DNA from: Costus lasius
Taxonomy: Eukaryota; Streptophyta; Magnoliopsida; Zingiberales; Costaceae
Length of the DNA: 64,000 nt
Direction of reading: 5' to 3'
Assembly: GCA_027563935.2 (NCBI GenBank)
Contig: CM050447.1
Location: 14,476,501 to 14,540,500 of the forward strand
This document shows positions 12,301-22,015 of the stretch, one piece after another (position 1 is the first letter of the stretch; every line of letters starts with the position of its first letter). The position numbers and the translations under genes are program-made. The notes under the pieces are model-generated. The model was not told where the DNA came from. It searched no databases and worked only from the letters and a program-made list of their open reading frames with translations.

Positions 12301-13780
12301 ATGGAGTTTTCATGTGAAGAGGATGCTTATATATTTTATAATGATTATGCTAAGATGATGATTTATAGTATCAAGAAATTTAGCACTAATTGTCGAAAAT
12401 ATGATTCATTAAAGTTTTAAAGTTTTATGTGTAGCAATATGGGAACTCAACAAATACATTATAAATATATCACTAAGAATCTTCAATCTAATTATAAAAT
12501 TAATTGTGTAGCTCTTGTAGAGTTCAAGATTTATTGCAATAATGTATATAAGTTAAGTTTAGAACTAAAACTAATTATTAAATAATAAATCCTAATAAAG
12601 TTTATATGCTTAGATCAAGTAGAAAGATTTTGTCATATCAACTTGCTATAATAGATAGACCATATGAGTAAATATAGTATGAAGTTAACACAAACATTCA
12701 AAATCTTTTAATTAGAAGTAAATAGTTATGAAAATAATAGATTTATTAGAAATAATAATAATAATTTGATTGTATTGCAAAATAGAGAACGATTACAAGT
12801 TAAAAAGATATAAAGTCTTATTTATTATTTAAAAAATCACAAAACTATCGTATCCTTCATTTTTATATGCCGTTCAAATTCATGAGATAGGGAAATTGTA
12901 AGTAAATGGTAAAGCATTATTGATTATGTATATTTTGGTAATATATATCATTTGATATAATATTCTAAATCAATAATTATAAAATGTTACTTGCTCTTAT
13001 TCTTAAAATAAACTATCATAAACATATAATTTTGTTTAAGATTTCTTTAGTTTTTCATGAAAGTGCGGATTAATTCATTTGACTATTTGAGATCTATTTG
13101 TTAGTTGTGTCAAGAAAGTAACCAATGACAAGATCCACTAGCCAATCGGTTGCTATTTCCAATATTCAGAGTCATATGTTTTACAGTACACCAAATTTAC
13201 TTTCATAAATAAAAGCTTATGTATATGAATGAGCAGTGTAGAAAAGTTTAAGATATTATGAATAGACCTCATCAACAAGTATAACCTACATAACAATATC
13301 CTGATTCAAAATTTTTACATAATTCTAGGAAAAAAAGTATGAGTGTACTGAGTGGAGTTATTTTGTGCTGACATGACTACCACTCAAAGTAGCTATGAAT
13401 TACCAGTTTAAAATTTTTTGTAAAAAAAAAATATTAATATTTAAATTTTTGAAAGAATATGATAATGTTGTGTAGTATTTTTGTGAGAAAGAATTGCACA
13501 AAATAATTTGGTATATGAATAATAGTCCAATTCAATCGATGAATAATATGACAATGTTAAAGAAAATGACTATAATTTATAAAGGATTATATATACCGAA
13601 TTTGCTGAACAAGTTAAAAAACAATTGTTATTCCTATACAAACTATAGGATGGTAATGATTTAGGAAAATATTTATTCTATTATCCAAAATATTTTAATG
13701 TACACAGATTTTACGTTTAGATGTTTTAAAAATACTGATAAATAATAATATTTTAAATTTGTCACACAATATGAGTTAAA
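12301..13780 (+). pseudogene. FAR1/FHY3-type (MULE-derived) transposase relic
   Basis: Several landmarks of the FAR1/MULE protein family appear in the right order on the plus strand, in changing frames with many stops. First comes a FAR1 DNA-binding start (EFSCEEDAYIFYNDYAK, then SIKKFSTNC) near 12301-12400. Next is a FFYAVQI-like tract (seen as FLYAVQIHEIG) near 12858-12890. Then a WLFETWL..MSGK.P.T..TDQ-like block near 13080-13150, and finally F-ADMTTTQSS, matching the conserved FSAGMSTTQRSE motif, near 13364-13395. No frame is open for more than a few tens of codons. It could be an old Mutator-like transposon or a decayed domesticated FAR1-related gene. I saw no terminal inverted repeats. 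Confidence 0.72.
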
Positions 13781-13825
13781 GGGGGCATCCCGCTCAGAAT
13801 TTTTTCTGGGGTGCTCACCGCTAAG

Positions 13826-14350
13826 TAGGGCTGAGCATTCGGTAAAAACCGAAAAACCGAATACCGAATTACCGAAAACCGATTTACCGAAACCGAAAAT
13901 TCTAATACCGAACCGATACCGAATATGGTATTTACCGATCGGTAAATTACCGAATTACCGATTGGTAAATCGGTAAATTACTGATTTACCAATTAAAAAA
14001 ATTAAAATATTACCTAATTGGCTAATTAATCTACATTTGATGAATTTGATTAATACTATTTGGTTAATTGGTTACCGTCATTACTCAATACTCATTAGAG
14101 TTAAGTTAGAGTTAATATAAGATAAGAGAGATTAATAAATAAATATTTATTTTTTTATATATTAATATATATCGGTAAATCGGTTAATTACCGAACCGAA
14201 TTTATTTTACCGTACCGAAAACCGAATAACCGAATTACATTAAAACTAATACCGAACCGAAAACCGATTACCGATTTACCGAACCGATTTACCGAATTAC
14301 CGATTTACTGATCGGTAAATTCGGTAAAAACCGAATTATGCTCACCCCTA
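13826..14350. mobile_element. Non-autonomous hAT MITE (525 bp) with 8-bp target duplication
   Basis: The terminal inverted repeats are TAGGGCTGAGCAT at the left and, read from the right end, TAGGGGTGAGCAT. Both are followed by CGGTAAA/ACCG-rich subterminal repeats. The element is flanked by a perfect 8-bp direct repeat CCGCTAAG at 13818-13825 and 14351-14358, the duplication length of the hAT superfamily. The interior is AT-rich with no coding sequence. Confidence 0.92.
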
Positions 14351-14401
14351 CCGCTAAGTCCGCAACGCAGTGGGGAAATAGAAAATTCCTAACCTAGGTA
14401 C

Positions 14402-15027
14402 TTCCCAGGGTAGGATTTCTAAGTTGGGAACTTTGATTTTAGGATAAAATATATTTTTTTTTATATATTTTTTAAAATGATCTATTTTTTGTAAGCTATC
14501 AATGATATTAAATTTGAGGTATTTTAAATCACGTATATGTATAAAATATTTTATACAAAATTATATATAAGACAAAATAGTATTTATTATATAAAAAAAT
14601 ATAATATTGTATAAGATTTTGTATACATATACGTGATATAAAATATCCTAAATTTGATATTATTGAATAACTTACAAAAAAAGAGATCAGTTTTAAAAAA
14701 ATACTTTTTAGGAAAGAGAATCAAAGAAGGAAAGAAGAGGAAAAGAAAAACAGCACGGATGAAAAGGTGTTTACTATAGCTATAGACAATACTTTTTCCG
14801 TCCAATTCGGACGAAACACATGTTGTGGCAAAAATATATACTGTTTATCTAATTTCAGTTATAATATTTCTCTTTATTTTTCCTTTCTACTTTTCATTCG
14901 CTGCATTAAACAATCCAAATTATTTTTCTTTCTTATTTTCCCTCCAATCCCAAGTTTCTATCCGTTGCATTAAACACAGCCTAAAATCAGGGTACCAAAC
15001 TTAAAAATCCTAACCTGGGTGGGGAAG
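14402..15027. repeat. Foldback element with imperfect inverted ends and an internal palindrome
   Basis: The left block CTTCCCAGGGTAGGATTTCT (about 14402-14432) is the imperfect reverse complement of AAAAATCCTAACCTGGGTGG (about 15003-15022). Inside, roughly 14460-14710 is a second AT-rich palindrome in which ATCACGTATATGTATA pairs with TATACATATACGTGAT. No transposase is present. Superfamily is not clear and no target duplication was fixed. Confidence 0.55.
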
Positions 15028-15160
15028 CCTATGCGCGCGGCACTCTCAAACGCACCTGCAATTTGGCTAAGGGACTATATTTTAAATAATTAAAAAAATT
15101 CGGACTATAATCACACTATCTACCGCAAACATTAAACCTACTCCGGCCGTCCGGCGCCTC

Positions 15161-16792
15161 CTAGTTCGACCTTGACTCTTCAACCGCTACCCCGTCGAAG
15201 CGGCCGCCGCTCCTCACCGTCACTGCGCCGGCGGTGCTGCCCCCTGTTCTTCTCCCCCTCCTTCTCCTCCATTCTCTCTCCTTTCCCTTCTTGCCGCCCC
15301 CTCCTCCCTTTCCTCCCACCACCAGCGCTTGCGCCGGAGCAGCCCTTCCCTGGGCCAGAATCCCAACGATCTCATCGTGCCTATAGGAAGTGGCGATCTC
15401 CGAAGCTGTCGCCCCTTTCGCCGTCTGTGCCTCAACGTTTGCACCCCTCTTCAAGAGCTCCTCCACCACTTCCGCATGCCCGGCCTCCGCCGCACAGTGT
15501 AACGCTGTGTACCCATCTTCATCCCTTGCTTCCACGTCCGCCCCCTTATCCATCAGCACACGCATCGTTTCCACTGTCCCCTTAAATGCCACCCTCATTA
15601 GCGCCGTCCACCCGTGCTGGTCTCGCCCGTCCACCATCGCTCCTCTATCCACCAGTCTCCCTGCTGCGCGTGCCTCACCATTCCTCGCTGCCGTTGCGAG
15701 CGCATCTCCCAGCCTTAGCGAGTCCAGTAACCGAACATGACCGCTCTCCGCCGCCAGGTCGTAAGCCGTCCGCCCCGTCGGGTTTCGCACTTCTTTCACC
15801 CCAGCCGCACCACGGGACAGTAGCAGCTTTATCATCGCCTCGTCCCCGCTGGCCGCCGCTGCGTGGAGAGGGGTGCCCCCGTCGGCGCCGCCTCGGGCGT
15901 CCGCCTTGGCGCCCGCCGCCAGCAGCATCTTCGCGCAGTCCCGTCGCCGCCCTTCCACTGCGAGCCGTAGCGCCGTCCGCCCATCTGCCGTGGGCGCGTC
16001 CACCGCGGCGCCCTTGAGAAGAAGGCGGATGATCTCCGCGTGGCCGGCGGCGGATGCGAGGTGCAGCGGCCCGAGGTCCGAACCCCGGGACCGGTCCATG
16101 GACGCCCGCCTTGCAAGGAGGAGCTCGACGATTAGGGCTTCCCCTGCGGCGGCGGCTGCTTCCAGCGGAGAGCACCCGGTCCGGTCCGCGGCTTCCACGT
16201 TGGGATCGAATTCGAGCAGAAGCTGAACCAGGTCGGCTCGGGACCGTGCAATCGCCAAGTGGAGCAGTGTCCGACCCGCCGTATCCACCGAGTCGACGGT
16301 TCGCCACTCGGGATCGCTCCGCTCCAATACTTCCCTGACCGAGTCCATCGAACCATCTGCGATCAGCCGAGTCAGCACGGCCGATCCAACGAAGAAGATC
16401 CTGATGCCGCTATCAGTGAAGACTTGCTTCTTCTTGGTGGTGAACCATTCGCTGTGGACCGACTCGGAGGTGGAAATAGAATTCTTGATGGAGGCGCTAG
16501 GGACGACGACGCTGTGGAGGAGGAACGGGTCGTCGCAGTGGGGGACAGAGTCGGGGAGCGCCGAGTTGACTGGGGGGAAGTAGGTGAACTCCACTGCAAG
16601 GGTTGCCAATGGCGCGATGATAGCTGACCCGGGCTTCACTGTGTACCGAGCTTGGGTCATCGGCACAAGTCGGAATGCCACCGGCATGGTGTACATGACA
16701 TTCCGCAATACGAGTTGACCGGAACATTTCTGGCCCGGCTCTATTCGGACGACCACCTGGTTCGATGGCTCTAGGCTTATTAGCCTGTCCAT
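15161..16792 (-). CDS. VAPYRIN-like MSP-domain and ankyrin-repeat protein
   Basis: An intact single-exon gene of 543 residues. The ATG at 16792 is chosen because the open frame further upstream has no earlier ATG. The protein then starts [12 protein letters not shown], as members of this family do. Residues 1 to about 130 form a major sperm protein (VAP-type) domain ([30 protein letters not shown]). From about residue 145 onward there are roughly nine to ten ankyrin repeats ([46 protein letters not shown]). The tail of about 60 residues is basic and glycine-rich. VAPYRIN is known to be needed for intracellular accommodation of arbuscular mycorrhizal fungi and binds membrane-trafficking partners. 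Related VAPYRIN-LIKE proteins have less defined roles, and I cannot separate the two by eye. The gene is far more GC-rich than its surroundings. Confidence 0.88.
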   Translation of the reverse strand: MDRLISLEPSNQVVVRIEPGQKCSGQLVLRNVMYTMPVAFRLVPMTQARYTVKPGSAIIAPLATLAVEFTYFPPVNSALPDSVPHCDDPFLLHSVVVPSASIKNSISTSESVHSEWFTTKKKQVFTDSGIRIFFVGSAVLTRLIADGSMDSVREVLERSDPEWRTVDSVDTAGRTLLHLAIARSRADLVQLLLEFDPNVEAADRTGCSPLEAAAAAGEALIVELLLARRASMDRSRGSDLGPLHLASAAGHAEIIRLLLKGAAVDAPTADGRTALRLAVEGRRRDCAKMLLAAGAKADARGGADGGTPLHAAAASGDEAMIKLLLSRGAAGVKEVRNPTGRTAYDLAAESGHVRLLDSLRLGDALATAARNGEARAAGRLVDRGAMVDGRDQHGWTALMRVAFKGTVETMRVLMDKGADVEARDEDGYTALHCAAEAGHAEVVEELLKRGANVEAQTAKGATASEIATSYRHDEIVGILAQGRAAPAQALVVGGKGGGGGKKGKEREWRRRRGRRTGGSTAGAVTVRSGGRFDGVAVEESRSN

Positions 16793-17100
16793 CAATATCG
16801 GCTGCCTCTGATCACTCTGCAATACTATCCAAAGATTTGACTCTGAGCTATCCAAACAGTTTGATTAGCTATTAAAGCCCATCAAAAAAAGGAAGTAGTA
16901 GAAGACCGGGGAAGGAGAAGAGAAGTTGATAGACAGCTTATAAGAGCTGCCCAGGAGAACACGGAGCAGCCGGCGACAAGAAGAGCATGCCACTTGGTGG
17001 GTGAAAAGAACAAGAGCACTGAATAAAAAAAAAAGGATGAGAACAAGAGGACTTGTTCTTTCATTCGTCTGAACTAATCAATGTCTTATTCGAAGAAAGT
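16793..17100 (-). promoter_or_regulatory. 5' flank of the VAPYRIN-like gene
   Basis: This AT-richer sequence lies immediately upstream of the VAPYRIN-like start. The open frame continues without a Met for 21 codons upstream of the ATG, so this may be translated leader or simply chance. No TATA box or other element was fixed. Confidence 0.35.
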
Positions 17101-18387
17101 CAGTTGTTTTGCTAAATAAATTGGAACGAGGAAGTAGACTTCCCAAGGCTAGCCCCTTTGGTTGTCCTTTTCATTGTTACAAAGAACAAGCACAGTATCA
17201 CCAGGTTCGATCACTTGTTTCTGAAGATATGTCGTTCCTGCATCATTTTCTTTTAGTTTTTTCTTTGAACCATTCAAAACATGACATCTACTTGTCTGAC
17301 TAAACAATCAGCTGAAGAGTTTTATTACTTTTCTAAGGGCTTATAGTTGGAAAGGAGCATCTAGCAATTGGGTAATTGAGAATGTCAGAGGGGCACAATG
17401 CAGTACTACTGCACAAGCACTTCTACATCGTAGGGATGCCAAAGAGATGGAAGAATGCCTTGGTCTTCTTATAAGGTACACCCTTGAATCTGCAAACCTT
17501 GTTGTCTAGACTTTATTACAGTTGCACGCGATAGAAGTTACTTAGACGTGAGAGTTAATTTCAATTTTGGACTGAAGTTACTCTTAGTCTCATTTTAAGC
17601 GTAGTTGCAAAACTTGATTGACTATATACGCTTCAGTTTCAATTTGACCTTGAATCCTCTACCTTCTTACAATAAGAGGTCTAACTAATTTTGAACAATC
17701 GCTGCTTTTTTTTTATTTGTTGACTAGATTAATGTCAACTCAAAATTTTTGGTTAAATTGAACTCTTTTTTGCCTATGGCCAAACTGATGTTAGGACTAA
17801 GCATCTCGGCTGAACTGAAATTTTTTATTAATGTGGTGTGTATAATCAGCTTCAAATGCTCTAAATTTATTGCGTGGGCACTCAATTCTTCATAATCTTG
17901 GATTTTTTTTAATGAAAAAGAGGAGAAATTATGCGCACTCAACAAAGTACTTGATGAAAACAAAATCTTACAGTCATTTCCTCATAGCTATTGTCAGACA
18001 TTTTGTCATAACCTTCAACTGTGAGATTTGTTAAATAATGATCCTTGTTGTTTTGTTGCCTTGACCAAACAGGGAAGAAGATTGCCCATGTATCTCTGTT
18101 CCACGGACGTTTATTTTTTTCATGCAATTCGATAGGTTTGCACTTGTCTCTACTCGCCTTTAGAATAGTGTATTCTCTTTCATGTCATTATTGTGAAAGT
18201 TGAACAGTAGTCCTCTTAATTTATTGATACTGTGCTCGTTATTCTTAGCTGTACTACCAGTACTCCATTGTCAAGAATTCTTTCCTGATACACTTCCTGT
18301 CCCAGGAGGTATTTGCACAGTTTCCTCAACTTTCATGTCAGCAGTGTGCTGGCCAAGGGTGATTGGTTTTGGCTCTTTCAAAGGATG
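17101..18387. other. Unassigned region before the LTR array
   Basis: No recognisable gene. Short open stretches exist on the plus strand: one near 17345-17476 ends at a plausible splice donor (ATAAG|GTACAC). Another from about 18200 has a hydrophobic, signal-peptide-like start but begins at TTG, not ATG, and runs into the retrotransposon insertion. Neither resembles a family I know. They could be decayed exons of a gene cut by the LTR array and the hAT element, or chance. Confidence 0.3.
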
Positions 18388-18392
18388 CCAAG

Positions 18393-19171
18393 TGTCACGC
18401 CCCGGTCGGATCGGTCTAGAATTAGCACTTATCCGCTTCCTAGAGCCGTCCGGCGGAATACCAGAACGTAACGCTCGCTAGGGTTTCCGACCCGAAATTA
18501 GAAACCCTAATCTTCCCGATTGATTTTTATCCCCAAATTACAAGGTCGCTGAGAAACCCTAACCCTAATTTAGGAAAATCCAGAATCGAACCCTAATTTG
18601 GAAATACCTCTTCTCTCTCTCTCTGGTCTAGTCTCCCGCTCCCAGATCTATCTTCTCTCGGGAGCTCTTCTCCCGGAATCTCTCCTCCCTTGCCGCATCG
18701 TGCTCCATCGCTAAATAGGGTAGAGTTACGCCGCCTCCCCTATCTTTGGCTTCGGCGGCCGAGTCTTCCGCCGAAGATCTCGTCGCCGCCATCTCCTCTT
18801 AGCCGCGTCTGCACGCCCCGATCGATCCGCCTCGAGCTCTCTCTCGTACGTCCGGATCTTCCGTTGCGCCGCACGCCGCGTCCCTACCTCGACGCCGCGT
18901 CCGGGTCCCGCGAATGTCGCCCAGCTCCGCGTCTTCCGCCACCAGCATCGTCTCCGTGAAGATCGGGAAGGGGACGCCGCCTCTGCCTCTCTGCTCGACG
19001 CCGCTCGCGTGGCTCGCGTCCGAGCTTCGCGAAGACGCGTTCGCACGCTGCAACGCGCACGCGTGGTTTGCTTGGTCAACCTCCTCAGTTGACCGGGCTT
19101 TTCCTTGTGGGCTTGGGTTTGGGTTAGGCCCAATGGACTTTGGGCTGAACCGGGTGAACCCGGGCCTGACA
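18393..19171 (-). repeat. LTR 1 of the array
   Basis: 779 bp, bounded by the short inverted repeat TGTCA..TGACA. It contains several AAACCCTAA telo-box-like motifs near its left side. Long open frames on both strands recur in every LTR copy and are composition effects, not genes. Confidence 0.92.
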
Positions 19172-19808
19172 ATTCTCCCCCACCTGATTTGAACATCGTC
19201 CTCGATGTTCCATGCAAGTTGAACACTGGCCCTCCAATGTTCAAAGTCCTCCATCCTCTGATGATGAATGTTTGCTGCACCATGCTTATAGCAACCTGCA
19301 TCAACAAACTTGTCAAGGATAATCTTGCTTCACCATATTTGCTGAACTCAGCTGAACCTCGATGTCTCCTGACATCGGCATCGACGCCCCAGGCGCCGGC
19401 ATCAACGCCCCCCGGTGTTGGCATCAATGCTATGCATTGGCATCAACACGCCCTGGTGTTGGCATCAACACGCCCTGGTGTTGGCATCAAAGCCCCCTGC
19501 TTTGGAAAAGGATCCGCTGACTCCTCTTCATCACCCTCCTGGTGATGGCATCAGAGCCCCTGCTCCGGGAAGTCATCTTGCAATCACTGAGCTCTTATAG
19601 AGTTCTCCCTCGGTGTCCCCTGACATCGGCATCGACGTCCCTGACATCGGTATCAATGCTTTTAGGCATTGACATCAACACACCCTAGTGTTGGCATCAG
19701 GGCCCCTGCCCTGGAAGGACGACACTCCTTGTCGCCGGTAGTGATGTTGCTGCCTCTCGGATCTTTTGATTCACCATCATGGCTGAATCTTTTAGCTCTG
19801 ATACCTGT
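19172..19808 (-). other. Internal domain 1 (non-coding) with primer-binding site
   Basis: 637 bp between two LTRs. The polypurine tract (sense strand AGGTGGGGGAGAATT) is at 19172-19187 and the primer-binding site complementary to initiator Met tRNA at about 19795-19805. The middle holds irregular repeats of a GGCATCAACGCCC-type unit. One 22-bp unit near 19440-19485 is duplicated relative to internal domain 2. No protein is encoded. Confidence 0.88.
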
Positions 19809-20585
19809 TGTCACGCCCCGGTCGGATCGGTCTAGAATTAGCACTTATCCGCTTCCTAGAGCCGTCCGGCGGAATACCAGAACGTAACGCTCGCTAGGGT
19901 TTCCGACCCGAAATTAGAAACCCTAATCTCCCCGATTGATTTTTATCCCCAAATTACAAGGTGGCTCAGAAACCCTAACCCTAATTTAGGAAAATCCAGA
20001 ATCGAACCCTAATTTGGAAATACCTCTTCTCTCTCTCTGGTCTAGTCTCCCGCTCCCAGATCTATCTTCTCTCGGGAGCTCTTCTCCCGGAATCTCTCCT
20101 CCCTTGCCGCATCGTGCTCCATCGCTAAATAGGGTAGAGTTACGCCGCCTCCCCTATCTTTGGCTTCGGCGGCCGAGTCTTCCGCCGAAGATCTCGTCGC
20201 CGCCATCTCCTCTTAGCCGCGTCTGCACGCCCCGATCGATCCGCCTCGAGCTCTCTCTCGTACGTCCGGATCTTCCGTCGCGCCGCACGCCGCGTCCCTA
20301 CCTCGACGCCGCGTCCGGGTCCCGCGAATGTCGCCCAGCTCCGCGTCTTCCGCCACCAGCATCGTCTCCGTGAAGATTGGGAAGGGGACGCCGCCTTTGC
20401 CTCTCTGCTCGACGCCGCTCGCGTGGCTCGCGTCTGAGCTTCGCGAAGACGCGTTCGCACACTGCAACGCGCACGCGTGGTTTGCTTGGTCAACCTCCTC
20501 AGTTGACCGGGCTTTTCCTTGTGGGCTTGGGTTTGGGTCAGGCCCAATGGACTTTGGGCTGAACCGGGTGAACCCGGGCCTGACA
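19809..20585 (-). repeat. LTR 2 of the array
   Basis: 777 bp, nearly identical to LTR 1 and LTR 3. It is shared by both units, acting as the 3' LTR of the right unit and the 5' LTR of the left one. Confidence 0.92.
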
Positions 20586-21200
20586 ATTCTTCCCCACCTG
20601 ATTTGAACATCGTCCTCGATGTTCCATGCAAGTTGAACACTGGCCCTCCAATGTTCAAAGTCCTCCATCCTCTGATGATGAATGTTTGCTGCACTATGCT
20701 TATAACAACATGCATCAACAAACTTGTCAAGGATAATCTTGCTTCACCATATTTGCTGAACTCAGCTGAACCTCGATGTCTCCTGACACCGGCATCGACG
20801 CCCCAGGCGCCGGCATCAACGCCCCCCGGTGTTGGCATCAATGCTATGCATTGGCATCAACACGCCCTGGTGTTGGCATCAAAGCCCCCTGCTTTGGAAA
20901 AGGATCCGCTGACCCCTCTTCATCACCCTCCTGGTGATGGCATCAGAGCCCCTGCTCCGGGAAGTGATCTTGCAATCACTGAGCTCTTATAGAGTTCTCC
21001 CTCGGTGTCCCCTGACATCGGCATCGACGTCCCTGACATCGGCATCAATGCTTTTAGGCATTGGCATCAACACACCCTAGTGTTGGCATCAGGGCCCCTG
21101 TCCTGGAAGGACGACACTCCTTGTCGCCGGTAGTGATGTTGCTGCCTCTCGGATCTTTTGATTCACCATCATGGCTGAATCTTTTAGCTCTGATACCTGT
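20586..21200 (-). other. Internal domain 2 (non-coding) with primer-binding site
   Basis: 615 bp, matching internal domain 1 except for a missing 22-bp repeat unit and scattered substitutions. The primer-binding site lies at 21187-21197 and the polypurine tract at 20586-20600. Confidence 0.88.
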
Positions 21201-21996
21201 TGTCACGCCCCGGTCGGATCGGTCTAGAATTAGCACTTATCCGCTTCCTAGAGCCGTCCGGCGGAATACCAGAACGTAACGCTCGCTAGGGTTTCCGACC
21301 CGAAATTAGAAACCCTAATCTCCCCGATTGATTTTTATCCCCAAATTACAAGGTGGCTCAGAAACCCTAACCCTAATTTAGGAAAATCCAGAATCAAACC
21401 CTAATTTGGAAATACCTCTTCTCTCTCTCTGGTCTAGTCTCCCGCTCCCAGATCTATCTTCTCTCGGGAGCTCTTCTCCCGGAATCTCTCCTCCCTTGCC
21501 GCATCGTGCTCCATCGCTAAATAGGGTAGAGTTACGCCGCCTCCCCTATCTTTGGCTTCGGCGGCCGAGTCTTCCGCCGAAGATCTCGTCGCCGCCATCT
21601 CCTCTTAGCCGCGTCTGCACGCCCCGATCGATCCGCCTCGAGCTCTCTCTCGTACGTCCGGATCTTCCGTCGCGCCGCACGCCGCGTCCCTACCTCGACG
21701 CCGCGTCCCTACCTCGACGCCGCGTCCGGGTCCCGCGAATGTCGCCCAGCTCCGCGTCTTCCGCCACCAGCATCGTCTCCGTGAAGATTGGGAAGGGGAT
21801 GCCGCCTCTGCCTCTCTGCTCGACGCCGCTCGCGTGCCTCGCGTCCGAGCTTCGCGAAGACGCGTTCGCACGCTGCAACGCGCACGCGTGGTTCGCTTGG
21901 CCAACCTCCTCAGTTGACCGGGCTTTTCCTTGTGGGCTTGGGTTTGGGTCAGGCCCAATGGACTTTGGGCTGAACCGGGTGAACCCGGGCCTGACA
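21201..21996 (-). repeat. LTR 3 of the array
   Basis: 796 bp. It differs from the others mainly by a 19-bp tandem duplication (TACCTCGACGCCGCGTCCC) near 21690-21727. It is the 5' LTR in the minus-strand reading. Confidence 0.92.
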
Positions 21997-22015
21997 CCAA
22001 GTGCCGAACGATAAA

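Larger units (their letters stand above)
18388..22001 (-). mobile_element. Tandem three-LTR array of a non-autonomous LTR retrotransposon with one flanking target duplication
   Basis: Three near-identical LTRs (18393-19171, 19809-20585, 21201-21996) are separated by two near-identical internal segments (19172-19808 and 20586-21200). Each LTR runs from TGTCACGCCCC to GGCCTGACA on the plus strand. The element reads on the minus strand: next to the LTR edges at 19809 and 21201 is GGTATCAGAGC, the initiator-Met tRNA type primer-binding site. At the opposite ends is a purine-rich tract. The outer edges carry the same 5-bp duplication CCAAG (18388-18392 and 21997-22001), so the whole array behaves as one insertion. 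The internals, about 0.62 kb, have no gag or pol, so it depends on a partner element. Confidence 0.93.

Noticed and set aside
15675..16307. Long overlapping open frames on both strands inside the VAPYRIN-like gene
   Set aside because: High GC content suppresses stop codons. These are shadows of the ankyrin-coding frame.
16793..16855. Upstream 21-codon extension of the VAPYRIN-like frame
   Set aside because: It begins at TTG. The first ATG in frame is at 16792 and gives the family's usual N-terminus.
18530..18600. Telomere-like CCCTAACCCTAA
   Set aside because: Only one or two units within each LTR; this is not a telomeric or interstitial telomere array.
18726..19427. Open frames of 150-233 codons on the minus strand, repeated at 20140-20841 and in part at 21605-22000
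   Set aside because: They lie in the GC-rich LTRs and recur with every LTR copy. They have no family match and run across LTR borders.
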